Assembly: GCA_039654915.1 (NCBI GenBank)
Contig: CM077593.1
Location: forward strand, 74,814,501-74,878,500
Length of the DNA: 64,000 nucleotides
DNA from: Aquilaria yunnanensis
Taxonomy: Eukaryota; Streptophyta; Magnoliopsida; Malvales; Thymelaeaceae
Direction: 5' to 3'
Part shown: piece by piece, positions 24,421 to 34,972 of the stretch
Layout of the letters: every line of letters begins with the position of its first letter
How positions within the stretch are numbered: the stretch's first letter is position 1
Notes under the pieces: generated by a model
Seen by the model: the letters and a program-made list of their open reading frames with translations, nothing else
Databases searched by the model: none
Told to the model about the DNA's origin: nothing
Translations under genes and position numbers: made by a program

Positions 24421-24491
24421 GTAAGTTTCTTTCGCAATTCTTAGCATAAGTATTCGCCTGTACTTCCACTGATATTTTCCTCCTTTTCCAG
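24421..24491 (+). other. Intron 1 of the antisense gene
   Basis: GTAAGTTTC donor and TTTTCCAG acceptor, 71 bp. The frame upstream leaves one base, while the convincing downstream frame (WADQSAAFYKSLFLSQAEE) starts at a codon boundary. There is therefore a one-base discrepancy, probably from decay. Confidence 0.55.
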
Positions 24492-24906
24492 AAATGGGCA
24501 GATCAATCAGCGGCCTTCTACAAATCCCTCTTCCTCAGTCAGGCCGAGGAGAAGGATCGAACGAAGAAGGGCACCCCCAAGAGGCGGAAGACTTCGAGGA
24601 GTGGGCCGTCTTTGGCTAAGAAGAAAACGAAGAACCTCCTTCCCCCTCCCCTGGAGGACGCCACGAAGGTCGGCGGGGTGCCTGAAACTCCGGCTGAGAA
24701 GCCTTAAACTCCTGCCGATCCTTCCACCGAGGTCACTAGTACTGCTTCTCGGAGCCCCGCTATATCGACAGACATTTTGGGTTCTTCGACGGCAGACCTC
24801 GTAGCAGAAGAACTTGAGAAGCGCCGAAAGAGTAAGGGCAAGCATGTCCCTGTTGATGCAGAGGAGGTGCGGGACTCTGACGACGACGTTGCTGAAGTTC
24901 CGCCAA

Positions 24907-25003
24907 GTTTGCTCCTTATATTTTTTCTCTTAATCTCATGGATACATGACTAAGGAACGCTTTCCTCGTGAGACTCTTCCTTTGTTTTTTTTTTTTTTAG
25001 CAG
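24907..25003 (+). other. Intron 2 of the antisense gene
   Basis: Starts GTTTGC after CCAA, ends in a long T tract then AGCAG, 97 bp. Phases on both sides agree (phase 1). Confidence 0.6.
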
Positions 25004-25263
25004 AGGAGTCGGCGCCTTCAGCCTGGGTAGTGGAGCATGCCCGAAGGCGAGCTCTTCGGGATTCCCACATCCCGAAGGATAAGGTTCCCAGGGAGTCATT
25101 CTGGTCATTCACGGAGGACATCAATTTGTTCTCCGCTAATTGCCGAGAGATGGCTCCTCAGATGGCGAGGGGCGTGCTCACTCAGGCTTCCTTCAAGGCA
25201 GTCGCCAAGGAGTGCGCTAACGAGGACACCCTCGCCGCTAAAATTTCCGAGCACACTGCTCAG

Positions 25264-25364
25264 GTAGTCCTTTGGGCCTCTTCAATTTTTCTCCCTTCCC
25301 AACTTTCTGAGTGTTTAGATTTCCTCATGCATATTTGACTAAGTACCTTCTCCTTTTTTTGCAG
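25264..25364 (+). other. Intron 3 of the antisense gene
   Basis: CAG then GTAGTC donor, TTTTTTTGCAG acceptor, 101 bp, phase 0 on both sides. The best-supported intron of the three. Confidence 0.7.
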
Positions 25365-26121
25365 CTCCTGGGGTATAGTAGATGCCTTCCAGCTTGGGCG
25401 GTGAAGCAATCTTTGGTCCGAGCTTGGGCCGAAGATAAATTGGAGAAGGCCAAGGTCTTCTGCGCCAACTCAGTCATGACGAACGCCGAGTTGAGCCGTA
25501 TTGCCAAGGAGGAGGTTGCCAATCTTCGGGAGGAATTCTTAAAGGGCCAAGAGGACCTTTTGAAGGATTTTTCCAACAAGATGTCCAACCTCGGTGAAAA
25601 GGTTGTGAACTTGACTTCAGCAAACGAGGCCCTTCAAAGGGAGAAAGAGGAAGATTCTGCTGTCCTGGCGAAGGCCCTTGCTAAAAATGCCGAACTTCAG
25701 GCCGAGGTTGGGGCACTGAAGGAAGATACAAAGAAGAAGAAGAAGGTGAAGACCCTACAGAGGAAGGTCGCTGATCTGAGCAATGAGGTGGAGGACTTGT
25801 CCGTTGAGAAAGACAAGGCTGTTCAGGGGACTAAAGTTGCCTTTCAGGACAACTTCTGCCTTGCTCGTCACCAAGTTCGGGCGAAGTACCCAGATCTAGA
25901 CCTCTCCTTTCTTGCTACCCTGGATATTCCCGAGGGACCTCGCTGGACGTGGTCTAAGGTCGAGTTTCTCAACCTGCCTTTTGCCCCTCCTCCGACACTG
26001 AAGGTGGTGGCTAAAGATGCGGGAACAAGAACTTCTCACGATGCCGGGGTCCCTTAGATTTTTTAGGGCTTTTGTCTTCTTCTTTTCCTTTGTATTTTTC
26101 TTCTTGTAACCTTCTCCTTGT

Positions 26122-26127
26122 AATAAG
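26122..26127 (+). terminator. Possible poly(A) signal of the antisense gene
   Basis: AATAAG, 65 bases after the stop codon, in a T-rich 3' region typical of plant mRNA ends. Confidence 0.3.
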
Positions 26128-26513
26128 GCCTTCTTCAATGGAATTTATTTTTTCCTTTATGAAAGTTGGGTAAGTCTTTTGAGCAATAACTTTTGTTTCC
26201 AGTTGTCCCGATCACGTTCGGTCAAGGGACTTCGGAAAACCACGTTTCACTCGTTGCGCCAATCATCTTCGGAAAAAAGAATCATGTTTGATGAATTCCC
26301 TTAAGCAAATTTTTGCCTGCGTTTGGTGGCCGTATTTGATGAACTTTATTGATGGGAAAATGACTTAATCGTCTTCGGAAGGGGCTCGTGACCCTTGTAA
26401 GAACTTGCTCAAGCTGTGTTCGGTGATAACTTCTTTGGTGGAAAGAAACTTTTGTACTTAGAAACTTTTTCTGACTTGTACAATTTTTTCACCAAAATTC
26501 TAAGCATAGAATC

Positions 26514-27405
26514 TGATAGCCGAAGTGTTATCACCCTGGTCAGCTAAGGACCCCGGAAAGGAGGGAGTCAGACACCTGAGGCACACGACCTCGGTACCCC
26601 GCCAATACCAACCTCGGGAAACTAGCATATCGCCTCCCTCGGGAGGACGACCGAACTAACTTCGGAGCCAGGGAATACCCCGAAGTACCAGTCTAACTCC
26701 GGGAAAAGGCCCCTTACTCCGAAGGGAGACAACGACCAAGGGGACCTCGGAGGTACGGCAGGAGCCACCAAGGAGCCTCTGATATTTCCGCCCGCACACC
26801 CTGCACGCCGCCCTCATATGCACTCTGACACGCTGCCACAGCCCACGTCCTGTCATGTAGGGCTACGCTTGTCGTAGCTCGTGGCCTGAGGAGCCTGCAG
26901 GCGGCTAGGGGCCCCCACGCCCAGAAGCACGGATGACATCCGTCCATACACGTGTCACAATCCGAAGGGCTCACTCCCTCTTATATACAATATCAGGGAG
27001 GCCAGATCGGGAGGAGAAAAAAGGAGGGGGGCTCTGCCCTAAATCCTCCCCTTTCAGCCCCCAGGAAAACACGGCAGGCAAGAGTCTCTTGTGCTTACTA
27101 CTCCCTCTCCGCCTCTCAAAGCACTGACTTGGGCGTCGGAGGCTCCTCCCCGGAAAAAGACTCCGGGGACCTCCTAACCCCTGTTTTTTAAGTGTTTCAA
27201 GCAAGTCCTCCTGGGGAATCCCCGTTTCGGGCTCTCTCCCATATCGGAAGTCTTTCTCGGCCTCACTGTGTCTGCCACGCGAAGATGCTGCCGGCCATCA
27301 CAGGTGATCCCCACAGAGCACCTTCTGTCGGGACTCGCCCGCACCTCCTGAAGTCCCTGCCGCATTCACCACGACACACAGTGGAGATGATGCTGATGGG
27401 CATCA
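26514..27405 (+). repeat. Solo LTR G (892 bp), relative of the element F LTR
   Basis: It starts TGATAGCCGAAGTGTTATC and ends GATGCTGATGGGCATCA. These ends and an internal stretch (CGCCCTCATATGCA..., CACGTCCTGTCAT, GTGTCACAATCCGAAG, TATATACAA) match the minus-strand LTR of F with much divergence. The flanks are GAATC (26509-26513) and GAATC (27406-27410), a perfect TSD. Its transcriptional direction is plus, opposite to F. It sits between the F integrase end and the antisense gene. Confidence 0.92.
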
Positions 27406-27411
27406 GAATCT

Positions 27412-28700
27412 TTTCTAGGCATCTGAATGCCATGTATTTTTCAATTCTCTGCCTTCGGTATCACCCAGCTTGTAGACTCCTTTTCGAACTTCGTCGATCA
27501 CCAAATAAGGCCCTTCCCAATTCGACCGAAATGCCCCGTGGGATGGTTTTCGGGGCTCAAATTCGGCCTTTCGGAGGATGAGGTCTCCCTTCCTTATTCC
27601 CTTTTTCCTGACACACATATTCGTGGCCGATGCCACCCTTTGCTAAAAGGCTTTCCTTCTAAGTTCAGCCACCTCCCTATGTTCGTCAATCAGGTCGAAC
27701 TTGGTTCTCAACCCAAGGTCATTTCCTTCTTCATCGAACACTTGTATTCTCACTGATGGCTGCACAACCTCAACAGGAATAATGGCCTCTGTATCGAAGG
27801 CGAGAGAGAAAGGTGTCTCGCCCGTTGCTCTTCAGGGCGTTGTCCGATAGCTCCATAGTACACTAGGAAGTTCTCCTGGCCATTTTCCCTTTGCTTCTCC
27901 CAATCTCTATTTTAGACCATCTTTTATGGTCCTGTTGGTCACCTCTATTTGTCCGTTGCTCTGGGGGTGAGCTACCGGGGCGAAGTGCATCTTTATTCCG
28001 AGGTCAGTGATGAATTCTTGGAATCCCTTATCAACAAATTGGGAACCATTATCAGCTACTATCACCCTCGGTATGCCAAATCTACATATGATGCTTTTCT
28101 AGACGAACTTTTGTATTTCCTTCACGATAATGGTTGTCAGGGGCTCTGCCTCAACCCACTTAGTGAAGTAATCTACTGCAACCACACAGAACTTCACTCC
28201 TCCGGGTGCTGTCGGGAATGGCCCAATGAGATCAATGCCCCAGACTAGGAAGGGACAGGGGTAGTCAGCCGAGGTTATTCATTCCGAGGGCAACCTTTGG
28301 ACGGTGGCATGTCTTTGGCAGCTGTCACACTTTCGGACAAACTGCCTTGCGTCCTTTCTCAAGGTGGGCCAAAAATACCCTTGGCGGAGTACTACCCCTG
28401 CCAAGGCATCAGTTCCAACATGGGAACCGCAGATCCCCTCGTGGACTTCTTCGAGAATTGTCTCAATATCGTTTTCGCTGACACACCTCTACAATGGACT
28501 TGCATACCCCTATCTGTACAGTTCTTCCCCAATCAGGAAATATCGTCCAGAAAGTTTTCATACTTTTGCTGCTTTGTGAGGGTCGTCGGGAAGCTCCGAG
28601 GTTGTGAGATACCTCTATATAGGGGTTTTCCATCCTTTTTCCAAGGTTGCGATGCTCATTACCGCAATGCTCAGGTGGCTCAACACTTCGGTGAAACTTT
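27412..28700 (-). pseudogene. Element F integrase (broken)
   Basis: The minus-strand translation has the zinc-binding end CDSCQRHATV near 28330, then GIDLIGPFPTAPGGVKF (first catalytic Asp), VDYFTKWVEAEPL, VIVADNGSQF (second Asp) and HPQSNGQIEVTNR (catalytic Glu). A WSYRTTP block follows, and the C-terminal GDLILRKAEFEPRK and NWEGPYLVIDEVRKGVYKL end near 27412. At least three in-frame stops interrupt it, near the SE*ITSADY, LK*RLG and TP*RATG points. The catalytic residues themselves are intact. The block order is that of Tat-type integrases without a chromodomain. Confidence 0.88.
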
Positions 28701-30300
28701 TTTATTTGGCCAAGCTGTTAGCTTTGGCATTGTCTCGGCGAGGCACATTTTCAATGCGTACCGCATCGAACTCTTGCACGAGCTTTGAAACGAGTTCGTG
28801 ATGTTTTTCCAAAGTTGGGTCCTTTGCGGTATAGTCGCCTGCCATCTACCAGACCACTAGCTGGGAATCACTGTGGGCCTTCAGGTTCCTTATGCCAATT
28901 CTTCTGGCCAGACGTAATCCTGCTATGAGGGCTTCGTATTCGGCCACATTGTTAGTGACGCGAAACCCGAATTTGATGGATTTCATGGCTTCCATGCCTT
29001 CGGGACCGCGAATAATTCAAGCTCCTTGATGTTCAGAGCTGGAGGCTCCGTCCACAAACAAGGTCTATTCTGGCTCGATATTGCCGAGGTTTGATTGTTC
29101 ACTTTCGGCAACTAGTACTTTGGCAATGAAGTCCGCTAAAGCCTGAGCTTTTATTGCTTTCCTTGGTTAATAAGTGATGTCATACTCGTCGAGCTCTATG
29201 CACCACTTGGAAAGCCTCCCCGAATGGTCTACCCTTTTCATTACGTCCCGAAGGGGTAAGTTACTTCAGACGATAACAGGGTGACCTTGGAAGTACGGAC
29301 GCAACCTTCTGCTCGCAAGTACCAAAGCATAAATAGCTTTTTGTAATAAAGGAAACCTGATTTCGGCGCCATGCAGGGATTTATTCACCTAATATACTGT
29401 CCATTGTTCCACCCCCTCCTCCTTCACAAGCACCGAACTTAGTGCTTTTTCGGAGACAGCAAGGTACAGTATAAGGGGTTCCCCATCTCGTGGCTGCCAA
29501 AGTGTTGGTAAACGGGTCAGGTAGGCCTTAAGCTCTTCCCAGGCCTTTCGACAATCTTCATTCCAAGGATTGCTACCGAGGTCGCCACCATTTTTTGCTA
29601 CTTTGGTAAGGACTTTAAAGAATGGTCGGTAGTGATCTCCATACCTAGATATAAATCTGCTAAGGGACGTTATTCTCCCTATAAGCCTTTGCACATCTTT
29701 TGTCGTGGTAGGAGTTCAGAATCCCAGTAGTGCTTTGACCTTTTCCGGATTGGCGTCGATGCCTCTTTTCGACACCATAAACCCGAGGAACTTACCCGCG
29801 TTTACGCCGAGGATGCACTTTTCGAGGTTAAGGCGAATTCCAAAGATTCTCATCTAGTGGAACATTTCCTCCAAATCTGTGATGTGGCCGATAGGCTTTT
29901 TGCTTTTGATTATCATACCATCGACATAGACTTCCATGTTCCTCCCTATTTGGTCGCTGAAGACCCTGTTCATTAGCCTCTGGTAGGTGGCTCCTGCATT
30001 TTTAAGCCCGAAGGGCATTCTGATGTAACAATATGTACCGACCTTCGTGATGAAGGCAGTCTTTTCCTCGTCTTCAGGATCCATCCTAATTTGGTGGTAC
30101 CCGCTGAAGGGGTCCAGGAAACTCAGAAGACCACACTCAGCGGTTGAGTCTACCAGCTGATCTATTGGCGGCAGAGGATATGAATCCTTAGGGCAAGCGT
30201 CATTCACATTTCGGAAGTTGATGCACATTCAGAGCTTTTGACTCCATTCTTTTTTGGCAATAACCACGTTACTGAGCCATTCAGGGTATTTGACTTCCCT
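28700..30300 (-). pseudogene. Element F reverse transcriptase and RNase H (broken)
   Basis: RT at 29854-30228 (minus) begins MCINFRNVNDACPKDSYPLP and continues with [55 protein letters not shown] and MEVYVDGMIIKSK. The YVDD motif has become YVDG, which removes one catalytic Asp. The connection and RNase H region (29389-29694) has WNEDCRKAWEELKAYL and GEPLILYLAVSEKALSSVLV. Further RNase H-like sequence reaches about 28700. The second RNase H segment is consistent with Tat elements, which carry a dual RNase H, but it is too decayed to be certain. Confidence 0.85.
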
Positions 30301-30599
30301 GATTACGCCTGCATCCAGCAAATGCTGGACTTCGGTTTTGACAAAGTTGTTTTTGTGCGCCGAGCGACTTCACTTTTTCTGACACATAGGCTTTGCCTCT
30401 GGCTTTATTTTAAGGCTATACTGAATTATGCGATGGTCTACCCCAGGCATGTCCTTCGGCGAGTAGGCAAACAGATCTTTATTTATCAGCAGGAAAGATA
30501 CAAGCTTTTCTTTGTCACCTTCGGCCAGTTTTTTCTCTACTTGGGTATTTCGGCCTGGGACAAGTTCTATATCTTCCGTTTCTATTTTTTCAGAATCTT

Positions 30600-31360
30600 C
30601 TATTCCTTCTCCCGTTTACTTTCCCTTAGGTGTGACCTTTGCTTCTGCAGTTTGTGTATAGTTCGTCATCGGGGCCTTCCTCACCTCCCCTTGGTCAATG
30701 AAGATCTCAGTATCTCCATCCTTGGTGGCGAAGGTGATAGTTAAGTACTTTACATCCGGGCGGATGTGAAGGTTTCCTTGCGTTTGCCTTCCGAGGATGG
30801 CGTTGTACGATGAAGGAACATCTATGACGATGAACCTTGCCATTGTGGAGGTGAACAGCTCGTCTTTATTGTTTATTGACGTTCCCTTTAGCATCACAGG
30901 AAGATCAATACAATCGAGGACGGGGAGTTCGGATGGTCCTACTCCGAAGGTCGAGGAAGTGACAGGCTTGAGCTCACTTCCCAAGATGCCCAAACTCGGC
31001 ATGAGGTGGGAGAATAAGACATCAGCATTAGACCCGTCATCCAGGAGCACCCTTTTTACGTCCCAGTTTCCTAGCCTTGCCATAATCAGCAGTGGATCGT
31101 CGTAAGGGAATATAATGGTGGACCCGTCCTTCCAAACTAGCTTCTTTGAAGGGTTCCCATATTCCATTACCGAAATCTCCCTAGCTTTTCTTTTTCTTTC
31201 TGCTGATTGTAGGCCTGTAGTGATCATTTGTATCACTCCTGCTGGAGGTGGTGGACGCCTTTTGGGGCTTCGGTTTCGGCGTCTATTGAAGTCATACTCC
31301 TGGTCGTCTTCTTTTCTGTCCTCTTCTCTTCTGGCCTTCGGGGAGGGCATTCGCAGGTAT
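30600..31360 (-). pseudogene. Element F protease region (long intact frame)
   Basis: A 244-codon open frame at 30616-31350 covers the gag-pol linker and aspartic protease. It opens with an Arg/Lys-rich stretch (RRRNRSPKRRPPPPAG), then ISVMEYG..., DDPLLIMARLGNWDVKRVLL and the active site DDGSNADVLF (D-D-G in place of the usual D-x-G). The ILGRQTQGNLHIRP flap/end block is near its C-terminus. This frame outlived the rest of pol. Cleavage of the polyprotein is the expected role. Confidence 0.85.
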
Positions 31361-32740
31361 CGCCGGAGTTATCCTTGTTTTATTAGGGACTCTATGTACT
31401 TCCTTAATTGAAAGCAATCTTCGGTGTCGTGCCCATGGTCCCGGTGGAACTGACATAACTTCTTCATGTTCTTTTTGTTGTTCGAGGTCATGGCCTTTGC
31501 TCGCTGGATCTGAGTTCCTTGCCTTTCCATGGCCATGAGTATGTTCGTCCTTGTAGTGTTTAGGGGGGTAAAGGTTAACGGCCTTTTCCCTCTGGACTTC
31601 CAAGGTCATCCCCCCAATTCGATTAGGTAGCGATTTTGTTGGCTCGGCCCTTCAGCACAGTTGTGATCAGGCTTTGGTCCTCCCATCCTCAGCTCTTCGG
31701 CCGTCATGTGCTGTTCGGCCCTCCGATAAAATTCACCGAGGGTGTCCGGAGGGTCCTTGGAGAATTCGTAGAATAGCTGGGAATCTCTCCGAAGTCCTCA
31801 CGTCATGGCAAGGATGCGTATTTCCGGCCTGAAGTCCAGAACACTCAATGCTTCCCGGTTGAACCTTTCGACATAGTCACGTATGGTCTCTCCGTTTTTC
31901 TGTGCTATGTCAAACATTTGAACCAGCATCTTCGCCGTCGGCCTGCTCCTAATGAACTACTGTGTAAAGGCTGTGGACAACTCTTGGAATTCCATAATGG
32001 TTCCTGGTGCCAGCGAGTTGTACCATGCCGTGGCTGGTCCAGCGAGAGTGACCTCAAAACACTTGCACAGCTTGGCATCATCAGCGCCGTGCAGGACCAT
32101 GCTACGCCTATATTTGGTCAGGTGAGCCTGGGTGTCGCTTCGCCCATCGTAAGTTTCCAAACGAGGCACTCGAAAGTCACTTGGCATGGGTGCTTCGACC
32201 ACCGCTCGGGTGAATGGTGACTCATCTCTGTTGAAGGTTTCTGATAACCTGGACCACACAGGCTTCCGGGCTACCTGCCTCTCCACTCTTTCTAGCCTCT
32301 TCAGGATTTTTCCATGAGGAGAGTGACACTGGGCTCTTCCTCTTGCTGTTTAGACGCCTCCGGTAACGGGGAGCGGCGTCTCCTTTTTGGGGATTGTGAT
32401 TTCTCTTCTGAGGAGGAGTTCCTTCAGTGAGGAGTCCTTCGACGCTTGGGGCCCGCCTCTCCGGTAGGGCGAGCCCTGGCGAGTATATCTTCCGTCGATG
32501 ACTCATCATGGTCATCCCTTTTTCCCGAACTCCGGTGAGTTAATTTTGGACTTTTTTCTCTTTGAGGTGCCGGGGGAAGGGGCCTCCTATCCGAAGGCGG
32601 TTGCGACCACCTCTGGTCTAGTTGCTGTGTCATTTCAGCCACCACTGAACGCTGAAATTCACGCAGGAAGCCCATAGTAACGGTCATAGGGCGATCTTCC
32701 TCAGGCAAGGAAGTCCCTACTGTGGGCTGTTTGGTTGCCA
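31360..32740 (-). pseudogene. Element F gag (broken)
   Basis: An N-terminal charged region (MPEEDRPMTVTMGFLREFQR, then Arg/Lys/Pro-rich) is followed in another frame by the Tat Gag core at about 31800-32280. The core has VEAPMPSDFRVPRLETYDG, AHLTKYRRSMVLHG, PATAWYNSLAPGTI, DYVERFNREAL. A zinc-finger-like CQFHRDHGHDTEDCFQLRKY lies near 31400-31460. Stops and at least one frameshift separate the parts. Confidence 0.83.
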
Positions 32741-32824
32741 GTCAGAGCTCTGGCGCGGACGGGGACTTTAGGAGTCCTTTATCCTTAGAACGCTGAGTTT
32801 CAACAACGGCAACCTGGGAGTGAG

Positions 32825-32842
32825 TTCCCACAAACGGCGCCA
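32825..32842 (-). other. Element F primer binding site
   Basis: The minus strand reads TGGCGCCGTTTGTGGGAA two bases inside the 5' LTR. A TGGCGCC start is usual for Tat/Athila-type elements and differs from the TGGTATCAGAGC site of A, H and J. Confidence 0.85.
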
Positions 32843-32844
32843 AA

Positions 32845-33741
32845 GGATGCCCAACAGCATCTTCGCTATATGACATGGTAAAGGCAGCAAGAACTCCTGG
32901 TAAGCAAAGAACACTTGGAGAAGGTGAATCCTGAGGAAGACCACCTGAAATGCTCAAAAAAATGAGGGTTAGGAGGTCCCCGGAGTGTTTTTCCAGGGGA
33001 AGAGCTTCCGACGCCCAAGTAAGTGTTTCGGAAGCGGAAATGGAATGTAAAATCTAGGGAGATTCTTGCTTATGTTGTGCTTTTTTGTAGAGGAAGAGAA
33101 AAGTCCCCCCCAGGGAGAAAGCCATTTCCTTAGTATATAAAGGAGAGAACGATCCGTTCAGATTGTGACACATGTTTGGTCGGATTTAATCTGTACTTCT
33201 TGGGCATGGAGACCTCCAGCCATTTGTAGGCTCCTCGGGCCACGGTTTAGGGCCGGAATAGCCTTAGATGACAGGACGTGCGCAGTCACAGTACGTCACA
33301 GCATGTATGAGGGCGGCGTGTAGCCCTTGTAGACAACATGTCAGAGGCTCATTAAATGCTTCTGTCGTACTCCGAGGCTCCTCTGGTTAAGGTCTTCCTT
33401 CGGACCAAGGGTCCTTCTTCCGAGGTTTCCTCAATAGCTCAGGGATTTTCTTAACACTGAAGGTTCTCCTTCGGGGGTGTTCTCTCCTGCCAAAGGCGGC
33501 TGGTCTCCCCCCGCCCCGAGGCTGGTTCAATAGCGCTACCGAGGTCAGTGCGCGCTTCTTTCCCGAGGTCAGCAATGTCATTCTTAGAAAGTTGATGGAC
33601 TCCCAAGGTTCTGTGCCAGGGGCGCCAGGCCCCTCCTTCTGAGGTCGATGTCTCTCCTCGTGTGGGTGGCACTTGGCTTCTCAGGCGCGGTGCTTTGACC
33701 GAAGCTCCTATGTTTGGAGGACGATAGCACTTCGGCTATCA
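32845..33741 (-). repeat. Element F 5' LTR (897 bp)
   Basis: On the minus strand it starts TGATAGCCGAAGTGCTATCG at 33741 and ends GATGCTGTTGGGCATCC at 32845, with the last base changed from A to C. It is the partner of 21937-22839. Confidence 0.92.
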
Positions 33742-34580
33742 AGGTGCATTTAGATTATGTTGTCATTTTGTGTTATGAATTTTTTGTGATTTAGAATGGT
33801 CATTTAGGGTCAAACTAACAATTAATTTAGTTCAAGTACTAAATTTGGGTCTTGAAGGTCTTTTAGGGTTAGTGTAGGAAAAAAGGAGGAGTTTGGCTGT
33901 TAATTGGAGGTTTTTAGAAAATCCTATCCAAAATTAAAAACCTTGGGGCAAATCTATCAACTATAGGGAGTTGTAGGCAAATCTAGCTGATTATAAATAT
34001 CTAGACAAAATCTGGAAATTTTACAAAGTTTTGGGCTCAATTGACAAATTAGTGGAGTATTGGGTGGAATTGGAAATTTGCATAAAGTATGGGGCTGAAT
34101 CAGCAGCTCAAGCGTTTTCCTGGACTTGGACTAGTATTTTAGCCAGATAATATCCTAAAGGATTTAAACTTTATCAAATAGGATTTGGATGAGTTTTAAC
34201 CTCTCAAAACTTTTTTAATCTCATTGAGAGAGAAATCATGAAGAAAAAACTAGGAAGTTCAGAAAAGGTCAAACCACAGCTTTAGTCCCTAGTCTAACCT
34301 CTTTCCTATTCACAAACCCTAAACTTCTTTTTGAGACATCATCATCCTTCAAAGCCTCCAACCTTTTGTCCTAACATCTCTAGCCACAACCGCTAGTCAT
34401 CCCTTCTCTCCAACGCCATGCCGCTTATGCCGCACCGTCGCTTCCAAGTGTCGCTACCCACGATGATGCTATTTGAAAGAAATGAGAAGGATCAGGTTTC
34501 AACCGCCACCATTTTCCTCTTAGGTCAACCTTTCGACATCACCGCCGTACTTCATCTACACCTCCGAGAGTCACGGCTAC
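33742..34580 (+). repeat. Element D 5' LTR, piece 2
   Basis: It resumes after F with AGGTGCATTTAGATTATG, matching 56110 onward in the 3' LTR. It ends at the H insertion site with TSD GCTAC (34576-34580). Relative to the 3' LTR it lacks about 20 bases around 34220 that include the TATAAATAT of the other copy. Confidence 0.9.
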
Positions 34581-34940
34581 TGATACATGCACAAGAGCGG
34601 GAAAATTAGTTTCGTGTGAGAGCATTTAAAGAATAATGAAATGATGTCGTTTCAAGGCAGGCCTTATAGAGGGACGCTTTGGCGAGGTTCCTCTATTCTT
34701 TCATGGATTTGGGTTGTTACCAAATCCGCTTTTATTGTTATTTTCAGATATTCGAATTGTATGCCTTTATAGGCCTTTTGTTCATCTTGGGAGGGTAATG
34801 AGAAATTATACTTCTCCTCTCTAAATTATACTTCGCTCTTCTTCTGTTTAGCTCAAGGGGTAATTCTCTATTCTCTTCGAATTCAATCACACTCTTGTTT
34901 AGAATCCTAGAGTTAGAGTTCTCTTAATCAATTTGTATCA
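34581..34940 (+). repeat. Element H 5' LTR (360 bp)
   Basis: TGATACATGCACAAG at the left end and AATCAATTTGTATCA at the right, then AT and the primer binding site. GCCTTTATAGGCC near 34765 is a possible weak TATA region. Confidence 0.93.
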
Positions 34941-34942
34941 AT

Positions 34943-34954
34943 TGGTATCAGAGC
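34943..34954 (+). other. Element H primer binding site
   Basis: TGGTATCAGAGC, complementary to initiator tRNA-Met, two bases after the 5' LTR. Confidence 0.94.
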
Positions 34955-34972
34955 TGGGATTCTGGAGCAACC

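Larger units (their letters stand above)
23599..26057 (+). pseudogene. Antisense accessory gene of element F (putative gypsy-type transposon domain plus coiled coil)
   Basis: This gene runs antisense to gag-pol. Exon 1 (23599-24420) starts at the ATG of MSSPAPLASV and encodes a plant retrotransposon accessory domain of the Pfam 'putative gypsy type transposon' kind (FCAQLKAGLRFPPHQMICDF, YYKLYPVSKGGFYFMLPRGS, FFFLKVDEAWSYMP). Three introns with GT-AG ends can be read: 24421-24491, 24907-25003 and 25264-25364. Exon 2 is rich in Lys/Arg, Ser and Pro. Exon 4 (25365-26057) has about 110 residues of heptad-like coiled coil (KEEVANLREEFLKGQEDLL onward) and ends at TAG 26055-26057. Damage: in-frame stops at 23950-23952 and 24705-24707, a one-base frameshift near 24078-24084, and a phase mismatch across the first intron. 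The function of such proteins is not known. Confidence 0.75.
21937..33741 (-). mobile_element. Element F: Tat-clade Ty3/gypsy retrotransposon with antisense gene
   Basis: Two ~0.9 kb LTRs (21937-22839 and 32845-33741) bound the element. On the minus strand, in order, lie a primer binding site (32825-32842), gag, protease, RT, RNase H and integrase. On the opposite strand, between integrase and the 3' LTR, lies a multi-exon gene (23599-26057). The flanks are AGGAG (21932-21936) and AGGTG (33742-33746), a 5-bp TSD with one change. The target in the 3' LTR of D reads AGGTG. A solo LTR of a related subfamily (26514-27405) is inserted inside. Extra antisense ORFs in this position are known in the Tat clade of plant Ty3/gypsy elements. 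F is decayed, with an RT catalytic motif YVDG and several stops. Confidence 0.93.

Noticed and set aside
32424..33672. Plus-strand or LTR-located frames of element F (for example at 33387-33672) as genes
   Set aside because: They lie in the LTR and recur in both LTR copies with stops. No protein similarity is seen.
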